From the NCBI GenBank assembly GCA_020630715.1, contig JAHDIQ010000005.1, positions 1-58,037 of the forward strand: 58,037 bases of DNA, written 5' to 3'. Position numbers and translations under genes: made by a program. Positions 1 through 9,114 of this stretch are shown piece by piece (positions within the stretch are counted from its first letter, which is position 1; each line of letters starts with the position of its first letter). The DNA comes from Nonlabens sp. GTDB taxonomy: Bacteria; Bacteroidota; Bacteroidia; Flavobacteriales; Flavobacteriaceae. Under the pieces are notes generated by a model that did not search any database, was not told where the DNA came from, and saw only the letters and a program-made list of their open reading frames with translations.

Positions 1-55
1 CAGCTAACAGCTAACAGCTAACAGCTAACAGCTAACAGCTAACAGCTAACAGCTA
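1..55. repeat. CAGCTAA heptamer tandem array
   Basis: Seven perfect copies of the 7-mer CAGCTAA (1-49) and a partial eighth (50-55). The last three bases of the partial copy are the stop codon of the superoxide dismutase gene on the minus strand, so on that strand the array begins at the stop. It continues off the left edge of the window, so its true length is unknown. Confidence 0.95.
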
Positions 56-661
56 TTTCCCAGCTTCAAACTTATCTGCTACGGCATCCCAGTTGATCAC
101 GTTAAAGAAAGCTTCTACGTAATCTGGTCTGCGGTTTTGATAGTTAAGGTAGTATGCATGTTCCCATACATCTAATCCTAAGATAGGAGTTCCACCACAA
201 CCTACGCCTGGCATTAAGGAGTTGTCCTGATTAGGAGTACCGCATACGGTTAATTTACCACCAGCATGAACACATAACCATGCCCATCCAGAACCGAATT
301 GTGTTTTTGCAGCAGTAGCAAATTCATCTTTAAAAGCTTCAAATGAACCAAATGATGCGTTAATAGCATCTGCTAGTGCGCCACTAGGATTCCCACCACC
401 ATTAGGAGACATTACTTCCCAGAATAAACGGTGATTATAAAACCCACCACCATTATTACGTACTGCTTTATCATCCATATCTAGGTTGGAAAGGATATCT
501 TCAATAGATTTTCCTTCATGAGCAGTTCCTTCTACGGCAGCATTTAATTTAGAAGTATAACCGTTATGATGCTTTGAATGGTGTATCTCCATAGTTCTTG
601 CATCTATATGTGGTTCTAACGCGTCGTAAGCGTAACTAAGTTTAGGTAATTCAAATGACAT
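53..661 (-). CDS. sodB: Fe/Mn superoxide dismutase
   Basis: A 202-residue protein of normal family length that converts superoxide to oxygen and hydrogen peroxide in the cytoplasm. The N-terminal helical-hairpin domain carries His27 (in MEIHHSKHH) and His77 (in [11 protein letters not shown]). The C-terminal domain carries Asp164 and His168 in the signature [11 protein letters not shown]. These four residues are the expected metal ligands. Sequence alone does not separate iron from manganese or cambialistic use, so the symbol is tentative. There is no signal peptide. The gene is monocistronic in this window, and its stop codon is the last unit of a heptamer array. Confidence 0.95.
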   Translation of the reverse strand: MSFELPKLSYAYDALEPHIDARTMEIHHSKHHNGYTSKLNAAVEGTAHEGKSIEDILSNLDMDDKAVRNNGGGFYNHRLFWEVMSPNGGGNPSGALADAINASFGSFEAFKDEFATAAKTQFGSGWAWLCVHAGGKLTVCGTPNQDNSLMPGVGCGGTPILGLDVWEHAYYLNYQNRRPDYVEAFFNVINWDAVADKFEAGK

Positions 662-832
662 ATTGTTTGGATTTAATTGTTTGATTATTAAAGGTTAAAA
701 TTAAACACTTGCTAGACAATAGTAAAACTTATCGTGTTAATCTGTCCTTAAAACTAAAGTAGTGATTTTAAACAAGTATTAGGTCGTGTTTTTAGACCGC
801 AGAAGTTATAAATTCGCGTCAATAAATAAGAA

Positions 833-840
833 TAACTTTG
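833..840 (+). promoter_or_regulatory. TAnnTTTG-type -7 box
   Basis: TAACTTTG fits the Bacteroidetes -7 consensus. I found no convincing TTG -33 element at the usual spacing. It overlaps the presumed TTG start codon at 838, so one of the two readings is probably wrong. Confidence 0.35.
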
Positions 841-1827
841 AGCATCCCTACACAAGCATTTGAACAGTACGTTATAGGCTTTTATAATCTAGAAAACTTA
901 TTTGATGTAGGAAATGATAAATTCATTCTAGATGATGATTTTACTCCAGACGGGAAAAAAGAATGGACTCAAAACAGGTATCAGAAAAAGCTAGATAAAT
1001 TAAGTGATGCGATATCAAAAATAGGTTTTGACTACACTGGTAAAATGCCATCTTTATTAGGAGTTGCAGAGGTTGAGAATAAAAAAGTACTTAATGATCT
1101 CATTAGTCAGCCTAAACTCAAGGCTGGTAACTACGATTACATTCATTACAACAGTCCAGATGAAAGAGGCATAGACGTTGCTTTAATATACGATGCGACT
1201 GTTTTCAAAGTCATTCATTCAGAACCGTTAAGAATTGACATTACAAATCTAGATGGTGAACCTGATAGAACTAGGGATATTTTATACGTAAAAGGTGAAT
1301 TATCTGGAATGCCTGTTGTGGTTTACGTAAACCACTGGCCATCTAGACGCGATGGACCTGAAACAACAAATTATAAGCGTGTCACCGTTGCTCAACAATT
1401 AGTGAATCATATTAATACCATAGATGCTGATCAGAATCGTATTAAATTAGATCAGTCTATTAATGACTCTAGTAATATTATTGTTTTGGGTGATTTTAAT
1501 GATGATCCACATAATGAAAGTATTCAGAATGTATTGCTACCGCAGGGATTTGATAACGTGACTGCGCCCTTGAAAAAGAGTCATAGAGGTAGTTTAAGTC
1601 ATGATTTTAAGTGGAATTTATTTGATCAAATCTTGATTAGTAAAAGCCTGCATAATGACATTAATGAAGCATTATATTTTCATAAGGCAGATATTTTTGA
1701 TGACATCATGTTAAGACAATGGAGTGGCAAGTATCGTGGCCAGCCAGCACGTACTTTTGTAGGTAGAAAATATAAAGGTGGTTACAGTGATCACTTTCCT
1801 GTTTTTATCATTCTTAGACGAAATTAA
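838..1827 (+). CDS. Endonuclease/exonuclease/phosphatase-fold protein
   Basis: A 329-residue metal-dependent phosphodiesterase-fold protein. Visible family motifs are FYNLENLFD near the N-terminus, GVAEVENKKVL, a VNHWPSRRDGPE block, the GDFNDDPHNES motif and the terminal GGYSDHFPVFI carrying the catalytic Asp-His pair. It is a paralogue of the lipoprotein at 12080-13171 but lacks any signal peptide, so it is probably cytoplasmic. The substrate (DNA, RNA or another phosphodiester) is not evident. The start is doubtful: the only in-frame canonical start is a TTG at 838 that is also the end of a TAACTTTG promoter-like box. An upstream in-frame stop at 823 prevents extension. Confidence 0.85.
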   Translation: MSIPTQAFEQYVIGFYNLENLFDVGNDKFILDDDFTPDGKKEWTQNRYQKKLDKLSDAISKIGFDYTGKMPSLLGVAEVENKKVLNDLISQPKLKAGNYDYIHYNSPDERGIDVALIYDATVFKVIHSEPLRIDITNLDGEPDRTRDILYVKGELSGMPVVVYVNHWPSRRDGPETTNYKRVTVAQQLVNHINTIDADQNRIKLDQSINDSSNIIVLGDFNDDPHNESIQNVLLPQGFDNVTAPLKKSHRGSLSHDFKWNLFDQILISKSLHNDINEALYFHKADIFDDIMLRQWSGKYRGQPARTFVGRKYKGGYSDHFPVFIILRRN

Positions 1828-1994
1828 ATTAACGCTTAATCGGTTAAAAAAGCTTTTAATCTATTATGAAAATCTTAAACAATTTAAGCTATTGATTTTT
1901 TCTATATTCGGGTTTCTGTAGCAGAGTGAATAAATAAGGATTAGGCTTCGGTTTTAATTTTGTTTATTGATTATCAGTAAGATGAATGATATTT

Positions 1995-2010
1995 CGCTTT
2001 CGCGAAAGCG
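1995..2010. repeat. 16-bp palindrome CGCTTTCGCGAAAGCG, intergenic
   Basis: Perfect copy of the window-wide palindrome in the 263-bp gap before the PorP/SprF gene. It is followed by TAATCC, the flank seen at several other copies. I see nothing else identifiable in this gap. Confidence 0.95.
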
Positions 2011-2090
2011 TAATCCACATCAATTTTGACATGCTCTACTGCTAGAAAGATGTAAAGAAACTAACTAACACAACCTAAATTAACTCTGAA

Positions 2091-3020
2091 ATGATGAGAA
2101 AATTACTAACGATGGGGATTTTTGCGCTCTTATCCGGCACGAGTGTATTGTTCGCTCAACAGGATCCGCAGTACACCCAGTACATGTATAATCAGAATGT
2201 GATTAATCCTGCTTATGCTGGTACTCAAGAAAATTTAACGATTACATCGTTATATAGGCAACAATGGACTGGTGTTCAAGGTGCTCCAGAGACGTTAACT
2301 GTTGCTGGTAGTATGCCAGTAGGTGATCGTGTAGGTGTAGGTCTTTCTATGATAAGCGATCAGATAGGTCCTGTTCAGGAGAAAAACTTTTATGGTGACT
2401 TTTCTTATAAATTATCAGTAGGAAAAAACACCACTTTAGCATTAGGTATAAAAGCTGGATTAACTTTCCATGACGTAAACCTAGCAACGATAGCAACGAC
2501 AGTTCCTGGTGATGATGCTTTTCAAGACCAAGTAAATGAAAACTACTTCAATGTAGGAACTGGAGCCTTTTTATATGGATCTAACTGGTATGCGGGATTA
2601 TCTGTCCCGAACTTACTAAATGCTGTGCATTTAGATGAAACGCAAAATGCAACAGGAACTAACTTAGGATCAGAAACACAGCACTTCTTTTTAACGGGTG
2701 GATATGTATTTGATATTAATGAAAATATCAAGTTAAAGCCACATGCACTTGTAAAAGGAGCTTTTGATGCGCCTATTAGTTTTGATATCAATACTAACGT
2801 CCTTTTCAATAACAAATTTGAATTAGGAGTTTCTTACAGACTAGAAGATTCTTTTAGCGGTTTAGTAGGTATGCAATTGACAGATAATGTGAAAGTAGGT
2901 TATGCTTATGACCGTGTGGTTTCTGATATTCAGGTAGCGGCAAATTCTTCTCACGAGATCTTTTTGACCTTTGGACTGAACTTCCCACGTAAAGTGATGC
3001 AATCACCACGTTTCTTCTAA
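2091..3020 (+). CDS. PorP/SprF family type IX secretion system membrane protein
   Basis: A 309-residue outer-membrane beta-barrel protein. A signal peptide (about residues 1-22, ending VLFAQ) is followed by the family hallmark QDPQYTQYMYNQNVINPAYA. Alternating beta strands run to the C-terminus. In gliding flavobacteria, SprF-like proteins help secrete a particular partner adhesin, and PorP is a T9SS component. This copy sits 26 bp upstream of an OmpA-family gene, the usual pairing. No giant SprB-type adhesin lies directly upstream here, so its cargo is unknown. Translation could begin at either of two adjacent ATG codons (2091 or 2094). Confidence 0.9.
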   Translation: MMRKLLTMGIFALLSGTSVLFAQQDPQYTQYMYNQNVINPAYAGTQENLTITSLYRQQWTGVQGAPETLTVAGSMPVGDRVGVGLSMISDQIGPVQEKNFYGDFSYKLSVGKNTTLALGIKAGLTFHDVNLATIATTVPGDDAFQDQVNENYFNVGTGAFLYGSNWYAGLSVPNLLNAVHLDETQNATGTNLGSETQHFFLTGGYVFDINENIKLKPHALVKGAFDAPISFDINTNVLFNNKFELGVSYRLEDSFSGLVGMQLTDNVKVGYAYDRVVSDIQVAANSSHEIFLTFGLNFPRKVMQSPRFF

Positions 3021-3046
3021 ACTAACCTAGCCAAGAAAACACTATC

Positions 3047-4921
3047 ATGAAAAAATTATATATACTTTTAATTTTATGTATCGCTGTATCAGCAAATGGT
3101 TTTGCACAGAGCGATGTTACAAAGAAAGCAGATAAACTCTATGAGCAATTACGTTACGTAGATGCTGCTAAAGCTTACGAGAAATTAGTTACTAAAGGAA
3201 CTCGTACACAACATGTCTACACTAACCTAGCAAATGCTTATTACTTTAATAGCGATTTTAAAAGCGCAGAGCCTTATTACAAGCGTGCGATAAAAAGAAA
3301 CCCGAAAGCTGAAACCTTATTTAGATATGCGCAAACGCTAAAAGCAAATGGAAAGTATGATCTATCTAATACAGTAATGAATCAGTTTGCATCTGCAGCG
3401 CCATCTGATGATAGAGCAAGAGCTTTTAAAGCAAACCCTAACTATCTAGAGGATATCATGGGAATGAAAGAAGGTTTTACAGTAGAAGCATTACCGCTTA
3501 ACACGGAAGCCAGTGATTTTGCAGCGCAACGTATAGGAGATAAGATCTATTTTGCAAGTGCTCGTAATGCAAAACGTGGAAACTATGGATGGAATGAACA
3601 ACCGTATTTAGATATATATCAAGCAGATGTTGATGCAAATGGTAAGCCAGGAAAAGGAACGCTTTTAGAAGGTGATGTAAATACTAAGTTTCATGAAGGA
3701 ACTTTAGACATTACGCCAGATGGTAAATACATGTTCTTTACAAGAGTAGATTACTATAAAGGTGATCTTGAAAAAGCTAACGACGGCGAAAGTAAATTAA
3801 ATATCTATAGAGCGTTAAAGGCTGGTGGTGAATGGAGAGATGTAAAAACTACTTCATTAGAAAATCAAGAGTATGGTGTAGGTCATCCTAGTATAACAAA
3901 AGATGGTAACACGATTTATTTTGCAAGTGAAGCACCAGGTGGAATGGGTGGATCTGATATTTATAAAGCTACTTTAAAGAATGGTGAAATTACAAATCCT
4001 GTCAATTTAGGAAGTCCAGTTAATACATCAGGTGATGATTCATTCCCGTGGATTGCAGATGATGGAACACTTTACTTTTCTAGTAATGGTCACTTAGGTC
4101 TAGGTGGATTAGACGTTTTTATGTTGAAAGACGGAAAAGTAATGAATGCCGGAGCACCTATTAACTCTATGGCAGATGATTTTGCATTTACATATTCTGA
4201 TGAAGCAGGTAAAGGATTTGTATCATCTAACCGTAAAGGAGGAAAAGGAAGTGATGACATTTACTCTGTTTCTAGAATTGATATCTGTGAAGTAGATGTT
4301 ACAGTTACAGCAATGGATTCTAAGACGAATATGCCTATTGCAGGCGCAATAGTTTCTTTACAAGATGGTGATGGAAATACCATGCCTGGTCAAACGACTG
4401 ACGCAAATGGTCAAGCTATGTTTAAGGTAGAATGTGAAAAAGAATTAACAGCGCGCGGTGCAAAGAATAAATATGAAAGTGGTGAAGCGATGCTTACACT
4501 TACTAAAGATCCTAAGGCTAGCGTGAATGTAATGATGGAACCTATTGAAGAGGTTGTTATTGTAGAGGACAAAATTATTTTAAACAAAATATTCTTTGAT
4601 CTTGACAAAGCAAACATCCGTCCAGATGCAGCATTAGAATTAGATCGTTTAGTAGGATTAATGAATAAATATCCTAAGCTAGAAGTAATGGCAGAAACTT
4701 ATGCAGATATACGTGGTAATGATGATTACAACCTTGCATTAACGCAACGTCGTGCGCAGTCTATTATAGACTACGTAATTTCTCAAGGGATTGATTCTAG
4801 TCGTTTACAAGCTGTAGGTCGTGGAGAAGCAAATCCAGTAGTAGACTGTAACGGTAAAAAATGTAGTGAAGCAGAGTATGAGTTATCCCGTAGATCTGAA
4901 TTTACGATTACTAAAAGATAA
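3047..4921 (+). CDS. OmpA family protein with TPR and PD40 repeats (PorE-like)
   Basis: A 624-residue periplasmic or outer-membrane protein. A signal peptide (about 1-20) leads into TPR-like helices (about 22-110). A PD40/WD40-like beta-propeller follows (about 150-405, with repeats such as GGSDIYKATL and GSDDIYSVS), then a carboxypeptidase-regulatory-like domain (about 415-500). The C-terminal OmpA peptidoglycan-binding domain (about 510-624) has FDLDKANIRPDA and the RRAQSIIDYVISQGI region. The same order occurs in PorE, which anchors T9SS to peptidoglycan. Its place directly after the PorP/SprF gene suggests one operon. A strong terminator follows. Whether it is PorE itself or a paralogue cannot be decided from sequence alone. 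Confidence 0.9.
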   Translation: MKKLYILLILCIAVSANGFAQSDVTKKADKLYEQLRYVDAAKAYEKLVTKGTRTQHVYTNLANAYYFNSDFKSAEPYYKRAIKRNPKAETLFRYAQTLKANGKYDLSNTVMNQFASAAPSDDRARAFKANPNYLEDIMGMKEGFTVEALPLNTEASDFAAQRIGDKIYFASARNAKRGNYGWNEQPYLDIYQADVDANGKPGKGTLLEGDVNTKFHEGTLDITPDGKYMFFTRVDYYKGDLEKANDGESKLNIYRALKAGGEWRDVKTTSLENQEYGVGHPSITKDGNTIYFASEAPGGMGGSDIYKATLKNGEITNPVNLGSPVNTSGDDSFPWIADDGTLYFSSNGHLGLGGLDVFMLKDGKVMNAGAPINSMADDFAFTYSDEAGKGFVSSNRKGGKGSDDIYSVSRIDICEVDVTVTAMDSKTNMPIAGAIVSLQDGDGNTMPGQTTDANGQAMFKVECEKELTARGAKNKYESGEAMLTLTKDPKASVNVMMEPIEEVVIVEDKIILNKIFFDLDKANIRPDAALELDRLVGLMNKYPKLEVMAETYADIRGNDDYNLALTQRRAQSIIDYVISQGIDSSRLQAVGRGEANPVVDCNGKKCSEAEYELSRRSEFTITKR

Positions 4922-4951
4922 TCAAAGCATTATTTAACTAACCAATGCTTT

Positions 4952-4982
4952 AAAGCCTGTTTCTTATGAAACAGGCTTTTTT
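4952..4982 (+). terminator. Rho-independent terminator after the OmpA gene
   Basis: Perfect 12-bp stem (AAAGCCTGTTTC, loop TTAT, GAAACAGGCTTT) followed by a T run, about 30 bp after the stop at 4921. Confidence 0.9.
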
Positions 4983-5077
4983 GTTTGATGTGATTAGTGC
5001 CACTATTTACTTATGATCTTTAATTCTTATCTAGCGACTAAAGGTGCTGATGAACATTGAACGTTCTCTTATTATGG

Positions 5078-5151
5078 AAATAGGTAGGTGATTATCTAAT
5101 TCATAGTACCATATCATGGTTATTATTCATTGCGGCTAATACTACCTATTT
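5078..5151. other. Nested inverted repeats in the gap 4922-5267
   Basis: This 346-bp gap has no gene. Beyond the terminator it holds a perfect 10-bp inverted repeat, AAATAGGTAG (5078-5087) and CTACCTATTT (5142-5151). These arms enclose a smaller hairpin ACCAT-ATC-ATGGT (5108-5120). It could fold as a two-level RNA, but there is no promoter, T tail or known family match I can name. I see nothing else in the gap. Confidence 0.4.
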
Positions 5152-5267
5152 GATTTAATAAGATTCTTTAATTATGGATTATTAAATCCTGATATTTTAG
5201 AGATACAGACTTAAGCCTACACCGCTAAAATCATAATGATCGACTATGAATATTGTAATTTGATTCT

Positions 5268-6230
5268 TTAAAAAGTACTTACTAAGTACATATATAAAGG
5301 TAATCCTATGGTAATGTTGAATGGAAAAGTGATGGCTAGCGCCATAGGTAAATAGAGTCCTTCATTAGCTTTGGGCGCTGCAAGTTTCATTGCGGCTGGA
5401 ACTGCTATGTAAGAAGCACTTGCTCCTAGGATAGCAAATAAGAATCTATTTCCTATACTATCTGTAATTAAGGAACTGATAAAACATACAATTACTCCAT
5501 TTATTAATGGCACCACAATAGCAAAGAGGTAAGGAAATACGCCATACTCTTTTAAACTACCTAATTTTTTACCACTTGAAATCCCCATGTCTAGAAGAAA
5601 TACAGCTAGAAAACCTTTGAAAATATCTGTAGTAAATGGCGCAATACCTTCTGCTTGAGCATCACTAGCTAGAAATCCTATTACTAGACTACCTATAATT
5701 AAAAGGACACTACCGTTTGTGACAGAATGTTTTATGATATGACCCATAGATACTGTTTTATCTCTGGTAGCCTTGAATAGAAACATCAATAATACACCTA
5801 TAATAATAGATGGCGCTTCCATAATAGCCATTACGGCCACCATATAACCGTTGTAGTCTATTTGCTCTATATCTAAAAATGCAACTGCTGTTACAAAGGT
5901 TACCGCACTTACAGATCCATAAGCTGCCGCAATTGCACCTGCATTTTGAACACCTAAACGTTTTTTAAGAATAAAAAATGCATAAATGGGTACTGCAAGA
6001 GCTAGTAATATCCCAAATAACAAAGACCATACGATCTCTAGATTCAATTCTGAATGTGCTAATTCCTGTCCACCTTTAAATCCTATAGAAAACAATAAGT
6101 ACAGTGAAATGAATTTTGAACTGCTAGGTGGAATTTGTAAATCACTTTTTAATTGAACTGCTAGCAGTCCTAAGAAGAAAAACAGTAATGCGGGATTTGT
6201 AAGGTTGTCAATCAGTAAATGAAGATCCAT
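5268..6230 (-). CDS. SbtA-type sodium-dependent bicarbonate permease
   Basis: A 320-residue polytopic membrane protein with about ten hydrophobic segments. It begins MDLHLLIDNLTNPALLFFFLGL, matching the start of the SbtA/DUF897 family. The family feature LLFSIGFKGGQELAHS lies near the first helices and GASASYIAVPAAM near the C-terminus, in an inverted-repeat topology. Cyanobacterial SbtA imports bicarbonate with sodium. In heterotrophic flavobacteria the likely use is feeding anaplerotic carboxylation, which is inference. A small gene lies 70 bp upstream and a LysR regulator is divergent beyond it, an arrangement like CmpR-type control. No SbtB-like PII gene is adjacent. Confidence 0.85.
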   Translation of the reverse strand: MDLHLLIDNLTNPALLFFFLGLLAVQLKSDLQIPPSSSKFISLYLLFSIGFKGGQELAHSELNLEIVWSLLFGILLALAVPIYAFFILKKRLGVQNAGAIAAAYGSVSAVTFVTAVAFLDIEQIDYNGYMVAVMAIMEAPSIIIGVLLMFLFKATRDKTVSMGHIIKHSVTNGSVLLIIGSLVIGFLASDAQAEGIAPFTTDIFKGFLAVFLLDMGISSGKKLGSLKEYGVFPYLFAIVVPLINGVIVCFISSLITDSIGNRFLFAILGASASYIAVPAAMKLAAPKANEGLYLPMALAITFPFNITIGLPLYMYLVSTF

Positions 6231-6300
6231 GACTATAGGTTGTAGGTAAGTAGCTCCATATTAAATGAAGCGCTTAAAACTGCTAAATTACTTAAATGAT

Positions 6301-6597
6301 CTAAAGGATCTCAATAGAGATGTCACTTTTTATAGCGACTCTTTTTTCTTGCTTGCGTGCTTCAACAAGAACATCTGTAAGATCATTTTTTGCTTGTTGT
6401 AATTCTTTTACACGTTGCTTTGAAGACTCTATGTCACCAGTTCCTCTTTCTTCAAATGAGAAGATTTGACTTTGGTGAAATTTTATTTTATTACGCAACA
6501 ACGTTAGTACTATTTCTGCCGCGTCTGTTGCTTCAAATTCGCCCTTAATAAGGGAAACAGTTTTTTGTGCTAGTGCGCTTGTGGATGTATTTTTCAT
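6301..6597 (-). CDS. Small predicted coiled-coil protein of unknown function
   Basis: A 98-residue soluble protein that I do not recognise. It has no signal peptide or membrane segment. The middle (about residues 35-85) is rich in charged residues with heptad-like spacing (ESSKQRVKELQQAKNDLTDV), suggesting a helical hairpin or coiled coil. It lies between the divergent LysR gene and the bicarbonate permease and reads in the same direction as the permease with a 70-bp gap, so co-transcription and a linked role are possible. There is no resemblance to the PII-like SbtB that I can see. Confidence 0.7.
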   Translation of the reverse strand: MKNTSTSALAQKTVSLIKGEFEATDAAEIVLTLLRNKIKFHQSQIFSFEERGTGDIESSKQRVKELQQAKNDLTDVLVEARKQEKRVAIKSDISIEIL

Positions 6598-6682
6598 AGT
6601 TCCAGTTATTTAATGACAAAGGTCTATGAATAGATGTATTAATTTTTATTTAAGTTTGTTATGACCTATATAAAAATTATTT

Positions 6683-7600
6683 ATGGATTATACGCTTAAT
6701 CAGTTACGCATTTTCAAGAAAGTGGTGGAATTTGCGAGTATTACCAAAGCATCTAGAGCTCTAGATTTAACCCAGCCAGCGGTCTCTATCCAGTTGCGTA
6801 ATCTACAGCGACAATTTAAATTTCCTTTATATGAGACTATTAATAAGAAGATTTACATTACAGACTATGGTTATGAAATAGCGCAAAATGCAGACATCAT
6901 CCTAGCAGAGGCTGAGCTGTTACAGTACAAAATGCGCAGTAATTCTGATGAGCTTTTTGGGAACGTGAAATTTAGTATCGTTTCAACGGCAAAATATGTG
7001 TTGCCTTATTTTATTAAAGACTTTAGTCACCAGCATAAAGCAGTAGATTTTACCATTGATGTGACTAATAAATCTGGTGTTTTAGAGAGTCTAGAGAAAA
7101 ATGAAACTGATTTTGCTCTAGTATCTTTATTACCACAACATATCAATACAGATCATTTAGCCTTATTAAAAAATGAGTTGTATTACGTGAGTAATCAGAG
7201 AGATATTAATGAACTAGATATTAATAGCCAGCCATTGATTTATAGGGAATCTGGTAGTGCTACTAGGCAATTAATGGAGGATTATATACGTCGTGAGGCA
7301 CTTGCAGTTAAAAAGCAAATTACACTGGTGTCTAATGAGGCTGTGAAGCAAGCTGTGATTGCAGGTCTAGGTAATTCTATCTTACCGTTAATAGGTCTTA
7401 AGAATGAATTACAGTCTCAGGAGCTTTTCATAAAACCTATGCCACTGCTACCTATTGTAACTAACTGGAATCTTGTATGGCTTAAAGGAAAACGCTTACA
7501 ACCAGCCGCCGCCGCATTATTAGACTATCTAAAAGAGAATAAGCATCAACTTATATCTCAAAATTTTGGATGGATAGATGAAGTTAAAGCATCCATTTAA
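6683..7600 (+). CDS. LysR-family transcriptional regulator
   Basis: A 305-residue regulator. The N-terminal winged helix-turn-helix covers about residues 1-60, with LNQLRIFKKVVEFASITKAS and the recognition-helix region LTQPAVSIQLRNLQ. A two-lobed periplasmic-binding-protein-like effector domain covers about 90-295. It is divergent from the small gene and the bicarbonate permease, with 85 bp between, so it most likely regulates them as CbbR/CmpR-type proteins do in autotrophs. That target is inferred from position. It is followed by a bidirectional terminator. Confidence 0.9.
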   Translation: MDYTLNQLRIFKKVVEFASITKASRALDLTQPAVSIQLRNLQRQFKFPLYETINKKIYITDYGYEIAQNADIILAEAELLQYKMRSNSDELFGNVKFSIVSTAKYVLPYFIKDFSHQHKAVDFTIDVTNKSGVLESLEKNETDFALVSLLPQHINTDHLALLKNELYYVSNQRDINELDINSQPLIYRESGSATRQLMEDYIRREALAVKKQITLVSNEAVKQAVIAGLGNSILPLIGLKNELQSQELFIKPMPLLPIVTNWNLVWLKGKRLQPAAAALLDYLKENKHQLISQNFGWIDEVKASI

Positions 7601-7609
7601 CACATAAAA

Positions 7610-7638
7610 AAACCACTACCTGATATAAGTAGTGGTTT
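7610..7638. terminator. Bidirectional terminator between convergent genes
   Basis: Stem AAACCACTAC / GTAGTGGTTT with a 9-nt loop, an A run on the left and a T-rich right flank. It can serve the LysR gene and the DUF5689 gene, which converge here. Confidence 0.8.
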
Positions 7639-7648
7639 GTTGTGATTA

Positions 7649-7664
7649 CGCTTTCGCGAAAGCG
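7649..7664. repeat. 16-bp palindrome, intergenic, extended arms
   Basis: Perfect CGCTTTCGCGAAAGCG. Four further bases on each side (ATTA / TAAT) continue the symmetry to 24 bp (7645-7668). It sits just right of a separate terminator in a convergent gap. Confidence 0.95.
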
Positions 7665-7678
7665 TAATAAATTTTACT

Positions 7679-9112
7679 CTAGTTACTAGTAAGAGAGATG
7701 TTATCTAGTTCGTAAGTTCCATCTGTACCTGAATCTCCAGATCCTTCATAGCGGAATGCGATATGACCAGTTCCATCTGCACAGTCTAGTGATACGTTTT
7801 CAGAGAATATCCAGTCACCAAAGAAATCTCCATCATCTACTATCGTAGCATCTGCCATAGGTTGCCATGTTGCTGCAGTTACATTTGCAGCGGTTCCATC
7901 CCAGTCGTTTGAGTATAATACTTGCATAGTAGATCCATCTGCAAAACTATTTGAAGTTTCAAAAGATAAAACTTCACCAGTGGTAGCATCAAAATCAAAT
8001 GATGGTGTAATTAACCATGCAATAGTTGAAGCATCACCAGAGCTAAATGCACCTACACGTACACTTTTACCTAAGGAAGCATTAGTTCCACCAGATGTGT
8101 AAACTTCCCAAGTTTCAGTTCCTGCTTCTTGAATGTTAGTCCATCCTGCTGGCATTGCTGCTGCACCAGTAGATTGTGTTTCAAAATTCTCTGATAATAA
8201 GGTGTTTGGTCCAGCTGCTGCAACGGTTCCACAAGCAAGAGGTGCTAGATCACAACGATCATCATCACCTAGATTGAAATTTTCTGGGGTATTCACGTAT
8301 AACACGTATACATCATCAAAAAAGTCACGAGTTAAAATAGCATCGATAGATCCTTTACCGTCAGGAATATTTAAGGCTTTAAAATCAGAGAATGTACTTG
8401 TCCATAAATTTGCAGTTGCACCAAAAGCGTCATTACAACTTTTAATACTACGTTCACCATCAAACTGGTCAAAAGATTCTGCTGCAAATGATAAATCGAT
8501 TTGATCTGAGACAAATTGTACATTATTTACTCTTACCCATGTTAATTCTAATGAGTCCGAGAAATCACTAAATTCAACATCCATAGGAATGATTTCTGCC
8601 ACTTCATTATCTCTTGTGATAAATTCAGCTTCTCTAGATGCTGCGATTCTTTCAATATCGCTTCCAGATCCTGCAAGTCCTATGGTTAAAACACCATTAG
8701 AAGTTCCTACTGTTAAACCGTCTAGTTTTAAGAAGATTTTTCTACCAAATTCATAGCGTGTAAACAATGGGTTAACATCAATAGAGATAGCTAATCCTTG
8801 ATTTGGGTTTTCTGGCTCATCCTGAATAATCAATTCTTTAAACCAGTTCCCACCAGCGTCATCACTAATCACATATCCAGTGATATATTCATTAGTTGTG
8901 TCAAAAGTAAAGGTGTCTTCACCGCTTTGTGCTAGTCTATTTGCAACTGTATTTAAGGCTACCACGTTACCATTAATAACAACTTCGTCACCTTCAAAAT
9001 TAGGGACATTAAAATCGTCATCTCCTACACAAGAGAATGTGATTGCAGCCACAAAGGCTAGCATGATTAGTTTATGAAAAGTTCTCATATTATTTATTTT
9101 AGTATTCATCAT
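7679..9112 (-). CDS. DUF5689 lipoprotein with C-terminal choice-of-anchor J domain
   Basis: A 477-residue surface lipoprotein. The lipobox is TFSC, with Cys28 if translation starts at 9112; an ATG at 9088 would give a shorter signal and is equally credible. An acidic linker (VGDDDF) follows the cysteine, typical of exported Bacteroidetes lipoproteins. Residues about 40-290 match DUF5689 (OB-like; features ITGYVISDDAGGNWFKELIIQD and FTRYEFG). The C-terminal part (about 300-477) is a jelly-roll choice-of-anchor J type domain. The start lies 2 bp from the stop of the TonB receptor, so the two are co-transcribed. Its role in the presumed uptake complex is unknown. Confidence 0.85.
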   Translation of the reverse strand: MMNTKINNMRTFHKLIMLAFVAAITFSCVGDDDFNVPNFEGDEVVINGNVVALNTVANRLAQSGEDTFTFDTTNEYITGYVISDDAGGNWFKELIIQDEPENPNQGLAISIDVNPLFTRYEFGRKIFLKLDGLTVGTSNGVLTIGLAGSGSDIERIAASREAEFITRDNEVAEIIPMDVEFSDFSDSLELTWVRVNNVQFVSDQIDLSFAAESFDQFDGERSIKSCNDAFGATANLWTSTFSDFKALNIPDGKGSIDAILTRDFFDDVYVLYVNTPENFNLGDDDRCDLAPLACGTVAAAGPNTLLSENFETQSTGAAAMPAGWTNIQEAGTETWEVYTSGGTNASLGKSVRVGAFSSGDASTIAWLITPSFDFDATTGEVLSFETSNSFADGSTMQVLYSNDWDGTAANVTAATWQPMADATIVDDGDFFGDWIFSENVSLDCADGTGHIAFRYEGSGDSGTDGTYELDNISLTSN

Positions 9113-9114
9113 TA

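Noticed and set aside
5078-5151. A tRNA gene
   Set aside because: No cloverleaf with T-loop or anticodon arms can be drawn; only nested repeats are visible.
8133-8504. Plus-strand open frame of 123 codons
   Set aside because: It lies opposite the well-supported DUF5689 gene, has no recognisable domain and looks like an antisense shadow.
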